Shown piece by piece: positions 57,729 through 64,000 of a DNA stretch of 64,000 nt. Origin of the DNA: Terriglobia bacterium (GTDB taxonomy: Bacteria > Acidobacteriota > Terriglobia > Bryobacterales > Bryobacteraceae); NCBI GenBank assembly GCA_020073305.1, contig JAIQFK010000014.1:109726-173725 (forward strand), given 5' to 3'. Position 1 is the stretch's first letter. The number at the start of each line of letters is the position of its first letter. Made by a program: the position numbers and the translations under genes. Under the pieces are notes generated by a model. That model was not told the origin of the DNA, searched no databases, and worked only from the letters and a program-made list of their open reading frames with translations.

Positions 57729-58774
57729 AGGGATTTAGGGGTTGGGGCTTGGGAGCCGGTCTGCTCTTTGCGAGCTTGGCTTTTGCCGCGGTCGATGGCA
57801 CCGTCATCAATCAAACCACCGGCAAGCCACAGCCCGGCGCTACCGTCACGCTGTACAAGATCGGCCAGGCGGGACCGGAAGCGATCGAGAGCGTGAAGTC
57901 GGGAGCCGGCGGAAAGTTTCACATCGCGCAGGACGCGCCGGGGCCGGGACCGCGGCTGGTGCAGGCGGCGTATGAGGACGTCACCTACAACCACATGCTG
58001 CCGCCCGGCAGCCCGTCGAACGACATCACGGTCGACGTCTACAATTCGTCGAAGCAGCCCGGAGACGCAAAGGTGGATCAGCACGTGGTGGTGTTCGAAC
58101 CGGCGCGCGGGCAGTTGATGGTGGCCGAGTGGTACATGTTCCGCAACACCGGCAAGATGACGTACAACGACGTGGAAGGCGGCACGCTGCGGTTTTACCT
58201 GCCGCCGTCTGCGAACGGCGCCATGAAGGTGAACGCGACGGCGCCCCAAGGGATGCCTGTTCCACAAGCCGCCGAGAAGACGGCGACAGCGAACGTCTAC
58301 AAGGTGGCCTTCCCGATCAAGCCGGGCGAAACGCGCATCGACGTCAACTACACCTTGCCCTTCAATGCGCCCGGCATTTTTGAGGGAAAGGTTCTTTTCA
58401 AAGGCGGCCCCACCCGTTTGGTAGCTCCCAACGGAGTCACCGTCAAGGGCGACGGCATTCAGCCGCTGGGGCAGGAGCCGAAGTCGCAGGCCAATATCTA
58501 CGACGTGAAGGGCGCGGCTTTCAAGGTGGAGATCTCTGGCGCGGGCTCGCTCGAGGCCGAGAACGCCGGCGAAGATTCCGGTGGCGCCACCTACGAGCAG
58601 ATCCCGCCCAGAGTCTACGGAAAGATGACTTGGATCCTGGTGCTGACGTTTGGCATTCTCGCGCTCGGATTCGCGCTGCTGTATCGTGCGCAGGTGCCCG
58701 GGACGGTGGAAGCCGGCACACCCGAGAAGGCGACGGTAACGGCAAAGGGAAAGAATGAGCGCCGTCGCCGTTGA
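57725..58774 (+). CDS. Exported protein with carboxypeptidase-regulatory-like domain, inside ccm operon
   Basis: 349 residues. Signal peptide GWGLGAGLLFASLAFAAVDG, then a beta-sandwich (GTVINQTTGKPQPGATVTLY…GGKFHIAQDAPGPGPRLVQA) typical of peptidase M14 regulatory/CarboxypepD_reg domains, a second beta domain with NTGKMTYNDVEGGTLRFYLP, and a C-terminal helix MTWILVLTFGILALGFALLY. Not a known Ccm component. It overlaps the CcmI-like gene by four bases and ccmA by 20, so it is an integral member; a periplasmic docking role for CcmFH or CcmE is a reasonable guess. Confidence 0.75.
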   Translation: MKGFRGWGLGAGLLFASLAFAAVDGTVINQTTGKPQPGATVTLYKIGQAGPEAIESVKSGAGGKFHIAQDAPGPGPRLVQAAYEDVTYNHMLPPGSPSNDITVDVYNSSKQPGDAKVDQHVVVFEPARGQLMVAEWYMFRNTGKMTYNDVEGGTLRFYLPPSANGAMKVNATAPQGMPVPQAAEKTATANVYKVAFPIKPGETRIDVNYTLPFNAPGIFEGKVLFKGGPTRLVAPNGVTVKGDGIQPLGQEPKSQANIYDVKGAAFKVEISGAGSLEAENAGEDSGGATYEQIPPRVYGKMTWILVLTFGILALGFALLYRAQVPGTVEAGTPEKATVTAKGKNERRRR

Positions 58775-59459
58775 CTGCGCCGGCGTCTGGAAGTTCTACG
58801 GCGACTTCCCTGCACTCCGAGATATTTCTTTTCAAGTTCCCGAAGGAAGGTGCCTGGCGTTGATCGGCCGCAACGGCGCAGGCAAGACCACGTTGTTGCG
58901 CATCCTGGCGGGATTCTCACGAGCGGGGCGCGGGCAAACCAAAATTCTGGGAACCTCTCCCAGGGAGGCGGACGCGCGGCGGCGGATCGGTTTTCTGGGG
59001 CACGGCATCGCCATTTATGACGAATTGTCCGCGCTCGAAAACCTGCGGCTGTTCGGCAAGCTCTACGGGCTACCGGACCCGGATCACGCGGCCCGCCATT
59101 GGCTGGAACGAACGGGCCTCGAACGGGTACGCGACGGCCTGGTGCGGGAGTTCTCGCGCGGCATGCGCCAGCGGCTGGCGGTGGCGCGCGCTCTCCTGCA
59201 CAATCCATCGGTGCTGCTCCTCGACGAGCCCTTTACTGCGCTCGACGACCGTGCCATCACCGTGCTGCAAAGCGTGCTGCGCGACGCTCTGGCTGAGGGC
59301 CGCACGGTGGTCATGTCCACTCACCAGTTGCGTGAGGCGTTGGAATTGGCCACAGACGTCGGACTGATCAGCCGCGGGCGCCTCGCCTTTCACGGCGAGC
59401 GCACTCCCGAAATGCTCAGCGACCCCGGATGGGTCTACGCCCGGTACGGAGAGGCCTGA
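58755..59459 (+). CDS. ccmA: Haem exporter ATPase CcmA
   Basis: 234 residues. Walker A IGRNGAGKTTLLRILAGFSR, Q-loop equivalent FLGHGIAIYDELSALENL, signature FSRGMRQRLAVARALL (LSxGQ altered to FSRGM, as is usual for CcmA), Walker B VLLLDEPFTALDD and switch STHQLREALE. With CcmB and CcmC it powers release of haem-loaded CcmE. One-base overlap with ccmB (TGATG). Confidence 0.92.
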   Translation: MSAVAVDCAGVWKFYGDFPALRDISFQVPEGRCLALIGRNGAGKTTLLRILAGFSRAGRGQTKILGTSPREADARRRIGFLGHGIAIYDELSALENLRLFGKLYGLPDPDHAARHWLERTGLERVRDGLVREFSRGMRQRLAVARALLHNPSVLLLDEPFTALDDRAITVLQSVLRDALAEGRTVVMSTHQLREALELATDVGLISRGRLAFHGERTPEMLSDPGWVYARYGEA

Positions 59460-60139
59460 TGCGTTTTCTCCGGCAGGTGGCGGTGATCACCGCGAAGGAC
59501 CTCCGCGCGGAGATGCGCACCAAAGAGGCCATCAATGCCTCTTTCGCTTTCGCGATTGTGATCCTGCTGATCCTGAGTTTCGCCTTCGATCCAACTGAGG
59601 AAACCACGCGCGAGATTTCCGGCGGGCTTCTCTGGATCGTGTTCACGTTCGCCGGCACCCTGGTCCTGAATCGCAGTTTCGCTCGCGAGCTTCCGAACGA
59701 TTGCCTGGACGGGCTGCTGGCGGCGCCCGTTCCCGGGTCGGCGCTGTTTGTCGGCAAGGCTCTGGCCAATTTTGTTTTCATTCTGGCAGTGGAAATGGTG
59801 GCGCTTCCGGTCTTCGGTATCTTCTATAATGTGCGATGGACGCGGCAGTTCTGGCCGCTGATGCTCGTGCTGGTGCTGGGAACCTGGGGATTGACGGCCA
59901 TCGGAACTGTATTCAGCGCACTGACGGTCAACATCCGGCTGCGCGAGGTCATGCTGCCGCTGTTGGTTTATCCGCTGATGATTCCCATGCTGCTGGGGGC
60001 CATGCGGTTGACCGCGCTGCTCGTCGCCGGACAGCCCATCGCCGGAGACGATACGGTCTGGCTGCGGCTGTTGTTCGGGTTCGACATCATCTTCACGGCC
60101 CTGGCGCTGGTGCTGATGGAGACGGTCTTACGAGGATAG
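59459..60139 (+). CDS. ccmB: Haem exporter permease CcmB
   Basis: 226 residues with six helices. Start MRFLRQVAVITAKDLRAEMR, TKEAINASFAFAIVILLILS, PGSALFVGKALANFVFILAV, GTWGLTAIGTVFSALTVNIR and VMLPLLVYPLMIPMLLGAMR match CcmB in order and length. The start at 59459 shares a base with the ccmA stop. Confidence 0.92.
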   Translation: MRFLRQVAVITAKDLRAEMRTKEAINASFAFAIVILLILSFAFDPTEETTREISGGLLWIVFTFAGTLVLNRSFARELPNDCLDGLLAAPVPGSALFVGKALANFVFILAVEMVALPVFGIFYNVRWTRQFWPLMLVLVLGTWGLTAIGTVFSALTVNIRLREVMLPLLVYPLMIPMLLGAMRLTALLVAGQPIAGDDTVWLRLLFGFDIIFTALALVLMETVLRG

Positions 60140-60143
60140 GAAT

Positions 60144-60821
60144 ATGCGTCAAAAAGTAATATTTGCGATGCTCGCGCTGGCAGCGATCATTTTTGTCCGC
60201 AACCTCTACGTGATCTCCATGCTGCCGGACGAGGTCAACCAGGGCCAGATTTTCCGCATCATCTTCTTCCACGTGCCCGCCGCCGCGGCGGCCATGACCG
60301 GCTCGGCAGTGGCGCTGATGGCGAGCGTGCTGTTCCTGATCAAGAAAGATTTCTTCTACGATTCGCTCGCGGTAGCGGTCACGGAGGTGGGACTGGCGTT
60401 TCTGGCGGTGAATCTTGTGACCGGCTCCATTTGGGCGCGTGTCATCTGGGGCGTGTGGTGGGCGTGGGACCCGCGGCTTACCTCCGCGCTGATTTGCTGG
60501 ATTCTGTACGCCGGCTACATGATTCTACGCCAAGCGCTCGAAGAACCGACGCAGCGCGCCACATTTGCCGCCGTATACTCGATATTCGCTTTCACGGATG
60601 TTCCGATTGTGTACTTTTCGATCCGGTGGTGGCGAACCATTCATCCGCAGCCGGTGTTTTTCAGCAAGAACGGCTCGTTCCCCGCGGATTGGTTGCGGGC
60701 GCTGCTGGTAAATGTGGTGGCGATCTTCCTGTTCTACGCGGTGCTGACCATGATTCGCCTGCGCCAGGAGCAGACCCAGCGCGAGATCGACTACCTGCGC
60801 CGGACGGCCCACGCGATGTAG
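60144..60821 (+). CDS. ccmC: Haem delivery protein CcmC
   Basis: 225 residues, six helices. WWD domain WGVWWAWDPRLTSALICWIL, with FRIIFFHVPAAAAAMTGSAV holding the first haem-ligand His. It loads haem onto CcmE. Four bases follow the ccmB stop. Confidence 0.93.
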   Translation: MRQKVIFAMLALAAIIFVRNLYVISMLPDEVNQGQIFRIIFFHVPAAAAAMTGSAVALMASVLFLIKKDFFYDSLAVAVTEVGLAFLAVNLVTGSIWARVIWGVWWAWDPRLTSALICWILYAGYMILRQALEEPTQRATFAAVYSIFAFTDVPIVYFSIRWWRTIHPQPVFFSKNGSFPADWLRALLVNVVAIFLFYAVLTMIRLRQEQTQREIDYLRRTAHAM

Positions 60822-60837
60822 ACTGGGCAGACCTGAT

Positions 60838-61071
60838 ATGACTGTTCCCATTCTGATGCCGCTCGCCACACTATTGCAGGCGCAGTACGACCCCATCCGA
60901 GAGGAGATCGGCCGCCTGCAACGCAACTTTCAGGGCTTGATCTGGGGTTTCGTGGCCGCCTGGGTCATTCTGATGCTGTATACGCTCATGATCGTGTTTC
61001 GCGAGCGAAAGATCCGTCGCGAGATGGAGCGGCTTAAGAACCTGGTCGAGGAGGCCGAGAAAAAATCTTGA
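60838..61071 (+). CDS. CcmD-family small membrane protein
   Basis: 77 residues: an amphipathic start (LLQAQYDPIREEIGRLQRNF), one helix GLIWGFVAAWVILMLYTLMI and a basic coiled tail (RERKIRREMERLKNLVEEAE). Position after ccmC, one helix and the tail are CcmD features (release of holo-CcmE from CcmABC). Somewhat longer than E. coli CcmD. Its stop overlaps the next gene's TTG start (TTGA). Confidence 0.82.
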   Translation: MTVPILMPLATLLQAQYDPIREEIGRLQRNFQGLIWGFVAAWVILMLYTLMIVFRERKIRREMERLKNLVEEAEKKS

Positions 61072-62402
61072 ATCGGAGAGATCTTCTTCGCGCGCTGGCG
61101 GGCCTCTCCGCTGGCTGGATCAGTGAGCGGCAGCAGATGGCACACGCTCAAGTAATTCGCGGCGTGCCCTCCCCCACGATCCGCGATATTTCCGTGATTG
61201 CGACCGCCCCCGCCGGCCTGCGGCTTACCGTGGTCAAGATCACGACCGATCAGGACGGCCTCTACGGGTACGGCTGCGGCACCTTCACGCAGCGCGCCGA
61301 GTTGGTAAATGCCGCGGTGGAAAAATACTTGAGGCCGTTCCTGATTGGCAAGCCCGCGGACCGGATCGAGGACATCTGGCAGGCCTGCTACAACAGCTCC
61401 TACTGGCGAAACGGGCCGGTGCTCAACAACGCTATCAGCGGTATCGATCAGGCGCTTTGGGATATTAAAGCCCGCCAGGCGGGAATGCCGGTTTACGAAG
61501 TGCTGGGCGGCAAGTGCCGCGAGGCGGTGGATTGTTACACGCACGCCGAGGGCGCGGAGATTCCCGAGACCATAGACCACGCGCGTAAGTTCATGGAGCA
61601 GGGCTTCCGCCACGTGCGTGTGCAGGTGGGCGTACCCGGCATGGAAGGATACAGCGCTCCGCATCGCGGAGACCGGGTTGCAGGATTGCACGCGGGTCCC
61701 GTGTTCGAACCGCGGCCGGCAGCACGGCGCGCGCTCGCATTATTTGAAGCGGCCCGCAAGGAGCTCGGCTGGGAAGTCGAGCTGTTGCACGACATGCACG
61801 AGCGCTACACGCCGAACCTGGCGGTGCAACTGGTCAAGGACGCCGAGCCGTTCAAAATGTTTTTCATGGAGGATCCGCTTTCGCCGGAGCAGATCGACTA
61901 CTTCCGCCAGATTCGCCAGCAGTGCTCTACGCCCGTCGCCATGGGCGAGCTATTCAACAGCCCACACGAATGGACACCGCTGATTCGCGACCGGCTGATC
62001 GATTACATCCGCATTCACGTTTCGCAGGCGGGCGGAATCACGCCGTGCCGGAAAATCGCGGCGTTTGCCGAGATGTTCGGCGTGCGCACGGCCTGGCACG
62101 GACCGGGTGACGTGTCGCCTATCGGCCACGCCGCCAACGCAACTCTCGATCTGGTTTGCCCCAACTTCGGCATCCAGGAATATTCCCGCTTCAACAACGC
62201 GCTGCAAGAAGTCTTCCGTGGCTGCCCGGTGTTGAAGAACGGCTACCTGTACGTCAACGAAGCTCCCGGCTGGGGCATCGAAGTGGATGAGAAGCTCGCT
62301 GCCAAGTATCCCTACAGCAGTTTCGAAGAGGAAGAAAAGCGCCGCTTGAACGGTGGCTGGGGCGAGATCCGCAAACGCGACGGTACTGTAATCAACCAGT
62401 AG
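61068..62402 (+). CDS. Enolase-superfamily dehydratase (ManD/RspA-like), Tat-exported
   Basis: 444 residues. The TTG start opens MNRRDLLRALAGLSAGWISE, a Tat signal (RRDLLR), an uncommon feature for a sugar-acid dehydratase. Lid domain VKITTDQDGLYGYGCGTFTQ and RNGPVLNNAISGIDQALWDI; barrel domain with LLHDMHERYTPNLAVQLVKD (metal Asp, catalytic His/Arg as in ManD), FFMEDPLSPEQIDYFRQI (metal Glu), MGELFNSPHEWTPL (third metal Glu) and AWHGPGDVSPIGHAANA (His). Family activity: D-mannonate or D-gluconate dehydration. Last gene of the ccm transcript by TTGA overlap. A decayed copy of its 3' end lies at 63411. Confidence 0.88.
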   Translation: MNRRDLLRALAGLSAGWISERQQMAHAQVIRGVPSPTIRDISVIATAPAGLRLTVVKITTDQDGLYGYGCGTFTQRAELVNAAVEKYLRPFLIGKPADRIEDIWQACYNSSYWRNGPVLNNAISGIDQALWDIKARQAGMPVYEVLGGKCREAVDCYTHAEGAEIPETIDHARKFMEQGFRHVRVQVGVPGMEGYSAPHRGDRVAGLHAGPVFEPRPAARRALALFEAARKELGWEVELLHDMHERYTPNLAVQLVKDAEPFKMFFMEDPLSPEQIDYFRQIRQQCSTPVAMGELFNSPHEWTPLIRDRLIDYIRIHVSQAGGITPCRKIAAFAEMFGVRTAWHGPGDVSPIGHAANATLDLVCPNFGIQEYSRFNNALQEVFRGCPVLKNGYLYVNEAPGWGIEVDEKLAAKYPYSSFEEEEKRRLNGGWGEIRKRDGTVINQ

Positions 62403-62439
62403 CGTCGAAAACCGCGCGGAGACCTGCTCCCGTGAGCGC

Positions 62440-63180
62440 TCAGTCCTGGGATTCCGAAGTGACGCGCTCCTTGCGCTGATAGACAACTACTCCAAGGAGA
62501 ATTAACCCTCCCAACAGGAACCCCGTGTATCCCGGTTCCGGGACCGCACTCGCTGTCCCTAGGGTTTCGTAGAAGCGCAATGAGGTCTGGGTAATGGCGC
62601 CCGTCCCAGAAAAGGTCGCAGTAACGGTGATTGGTCCAGAAAAACCAGGTCCCAACCCGATGTTGCCGTTACTTGGTAACGCTCCGGGGCTGCCATTGGT
62701 CAGTGTTACGACGGCGCCGTTCGACCAATCGACTGTTTCTGATCCCGGCGGAAACACGGAGACCGGCGCATACGTGGCATCAGCGCCTGTGATGGCAATT
62801 CCAGGAATGACGTTACCCGAGCAGGGTTGACCACTCGTCGGACAAACCTCCATCGTGTAGCTAAGGGTAAAGTCAGCCAGGGAACTCACGCCGCCTTGCG
62901 CCCAGGTGCTGTCGAAGTTCCAGCCATGGATATCAAGACCGGGGACCGACAAACCGATTAGGCCCGAGGTGACCGAGGAGGCTGCCGGGGCGCTTGCGCC
63001 CGAGGTGTACGTAAAGCCCCAGAACATCACGTCCTGACTGAAGCAGGCATTGGAGAGACTATTGAAACTGGTCACCAATGCAGCCAGTGTCGAGCTGCTG
63101 GGGCACGCTACTGTAGCGCCAGAAACGTTGCCCGCGATTAGTAAAGTGCCCAGCACGGCTAGCAGCCATACGTTTCTCAT
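62440..63180 (-). CDS. PEP-CTERM-type exported protein
   Basis: 246 residues: signal peptide MRNVWLLAVLGTLLIAGNVS, a Ser/Thr/Gly-rich beta region (about 25-215) without known domain, and the C-terminal sorting signal VPEPGYTGFLLGGLILLGVV followed by YQRKER. The VPEP box, one helix and basic end are those of PEP-CTERM substrates, which an exosortase (EpsH/XrtA-type) cleaves and passes to the cell surface, commonly in exopolysaccharide producers. Four Cys may form disulfides. No exosortase gene in view. It is convergent to the dehydratase. Confidence 0.85.
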   Translation of the reverse strand: MRNVWLLAVLGTLLIAGNVSGATVACPSSSTLAALVTSFNSLSNACFSQDVMFWGFTYTSGASAPAASSVTSGLIGLSVPGLDIHGWNFDSTWAQGGVSSLADFTLSYTMEVCPTSGQPCSGNVIPGIAITGADATYAPVSVFPPGSETVDWSNGAVVTLTNGSPGALPSNGNIGLGPGFSGPITVTATFSGTGAITQTSLRFYETLGTASAVPEPGYTGFLLGGLILLGVVVYQRKERVTSESQD

Positions 63181-63410
63181 CGCCCCTCCTTACCCGCAAA
63201 ACTGAAGTATCGGTGAGCCAAAGAACCGCGTCAAGGCGCATATGTCTATTACTGGCGGATGGTGTCGCAGCTGAATTCGTACGTCCGAAAATCCTATTTT
63301 CCGGCCCAGTGTGACTAGGTTGTTGATTGCATTAACAATCGCCCTGAACTTCAGATGCCGATGTCGGATTAGAGTCAACGAAAAGTACCATTTGTGCGCA
63401 TGGTACCCAG

Positions 63411-63548
63411 GAACCGGCTGATCCGTTGCGTTGGAATGCGCCTGTCCCGGCCGTGCCGGAGACCGCCGCATTTGCCGAGATGTTCGGCCTGGAAGAGAAA
63501 CGCCGGTAGAGCGGCGGCTGCGAGACGGCAGGGTGATCAACCAGTAGC
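63411..63548 (+). pseudogene. Decayed partial copy of the dehydratase 3' end
   Basis: 63411-63482 (ACCGGCTGATC… CCGTGCCGGA … TTTGCCGAGATGTTCGGC) matches 61989-62081, and 63491-63548 (GAAGAGAAACGCCGG … ATCAACCAGTAGCG) matches 62325-62406, with many substitutions, short gaps and the roughly 240 bp between the two parts missing. The copy keeps the stop codon region of the original. It lies beyond the PEP-CTERM gene, 100 bp before tRNA-Ser. 63181-63410 contains nothing I can identify. Confidence 0.7.
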
Positions 63549-63582
63549 GCTTGCTATACTGGCTCCAAGACCTCACGAGCCC

Positions 63583-63672
63583 GGAGAGATGGCCGAGTGG
63601 TTGAAGGCGCACGCTTGGAAAGCGTGTATAGGGGAAACTCTATCGAGGGTTCGAATCCCTCTCTCTCCGCCA
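63583..63672 (+). tRNA. tRNA-Ser (GGA)
   Basis: 90 nt including an encoded CCA. Acceptor stem GGAGAGA/TCTCTCC with discriminator G; D-arm GATGGCCGAGTGGTTGAAGGC; anticodon stem CACGC/GCGTG with loop TTGGAAA, anticodon GGA; long variable arm (TATAGGGGAAACTCTATC); T-arm GAGGGTTCGAATCCCTC. All class II serine features are present. Confidence 0.96.
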
Positions 63673-63684
63673 GTTATCAGAATT

Positions 63685-63816
63685 GGCTCTACGCCAACAA
63701 CGGGGGCAAATCCCGATCCCAAACTGATGGCTCTACGCCAACAACGGGGGCAAATCCCGATCCCAAACTGATGGCTCTACGCCAACAACGGGGGCAAATC
63801 CCGATCCCAAACTGAT
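63685..63816. repeat. Three exact tandem copies of a 44-bp IS-terminal unit
   Basis: Units at 63685-63728, 63729-63772 and 63773-63816, each beginning GGCTCTACGCCAACAACGGG and ending CCAAACTGAT, identical in all positions. No spacers, so not CRISPR. The array stops two bases before the transposase stop codon. Confidence 0.95.
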
Positions 63817-63818
63817 TT

Positions 63819-64000
63819 CTAAGAACATAACACCTTCACGCGAAGTCTATAATTTTGGAAATTACGAAAGCCGTAGGCCTGGCGGTTGATGAGCTCCATT
63901 TTGTTGTGAAAACCTTCGGTGATGCCGTTGTTGCGAGTGAAGCGCCACATGCCCACGATTTCCTCCGACCAGGCGGAGAGAGTCTGGCCGAGTTGTACCA
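63819..64000 (-). CDS. ISL3-family transposase, C-terminal end only
   Basis: The minus strand reads QLGQTLSAWSEEIVGMWRFT, RNNGITEGFHNKMELINRQA, YGFRNFQNYRLRVKVLCS, stop at 63819. FTRNNGxTEGFHNKxKxIxRxAYGFRNFxNYRxRV is the hallmark end of ISL3/IS204/IS1001 transposases (DDE_Tnp_ISL3), including the third catalytic Glu (TEGFHNK). The frame is open to the window edge. Confidence 0.92.
   Translation of the reverse strand, partial: VQLGQTLSAWSEEIVGMWRFTRNNGITEGFHNKMELINRQAYGFRNFQNYRLRVKVLCS

Larger units (their letters stand above)
63685..64000. mobile_element. ISL3-family element, left part, beside tRNA-Ser
   Basis: Starts with GGCTCTACGCC (ISL3-family ends typically begin GGCTCT), 12 bases after the tRNA, and contains the 3' end of a transposase gene on the minus strand. 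The rest lies beyond the window. The terminal sequence is present three times. Confidence 0.75.

Noticed and set aside
63394..63771. 125-aa ORF across tRNA-Ser
   Set aside because: Overlaps the tRNA and the IS repeat; repeated NPDPK-like ends come from the 44-bp repeat.
63685..63816. Possible CRISPR array
   Set aside because: Three exact units abut without spacers and are the end of an IS element.

Overview
The window is GC-rich, densely packed bacterial chromosome that reads like an Acidobacteriota genome, most likely of the Solibacter/Bryobacter type. This placement is inference from gene content: an ADOP-type MacB/FtsX permease, Tat-exported Gfo/Idh/MocA and enolase-superfamily proteins, NIPSNAP proteins, a PEP-CTERM protein, a large Ser/Thr kinase fused to FGE-sulfatase and hydrolase domains, a GH116 glycosidase, and a DUF1501 remnant. 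There is no rRNA operon, CRISPR array or prophage. One tRNA (Ser-GGA) lies near the right edge.

Layout. 1-7.1 kb: a truncated ADOP permease with a 45-aa companion, a methyltransferase, an ester cyclase overlapping a membrane-anchored redoxin whose catalytic CxxC reads UGA-x-x-C (a probable selenoprotein), then a minus-strand FUSC exporter / Rpe-like epimerase / P-loop kinase operon. 7.1-14.6 kb: GH116 glycosidase, CobW GTPase, nucleotidyltransferase, an esterase remnant, aldose epimerase, a cell-envelope protein. 14.7-24.5 kb: a TetR-controlled tripartite ABC exporter like E. coli cecR-ybhGFSR, with YbhF split into two genes, followed by OsmC and a P1B-type ATPase. 24.5-37.5 kb: scattered periplasmic enzymes, a LytS/LytTR two-component pair and an ABC-2 exporter. 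37.5-43.4 kb: housekeeping genes (hemerythrin, nitrilase-family amidase, purC, cvpA, Fis-like, gph, HIT, lactate permease). 43.4-50.6 kb: a CheW protein with a zinc-binding CZB domain nested inside it, the kinase fusion, an S9 peptidase and a FecR protein.

50.8-54.3 kb is the accessory region. A promoter leads into a structured leader with a complete intrinsic terminator before a small unknown gene. A ribbon-helix-helix antitoxin follows; its ParE/RelE toxin is split by a complete IS1595-family element with 25-bp inverted repeats and an 8-bp target duplication, carrying a DUF3800 gene and two small ORFs. 54.4-62.4 kb is one long operon for System I cytochrome c maturation (ccmE, F, H, I-like, an unknown protein, A, B, C, D) ending with an exported enolase-superfamily dehydratase. 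CcmE is of the Cys (CxxxY) type. The right end holds a PEP-CTERM gene, a decayed copy of the dehydratase 3' end, tRNA-Ser, and an ISL3-family transposase fragment whose terminal 44 bp is present in three exact tandem copies.
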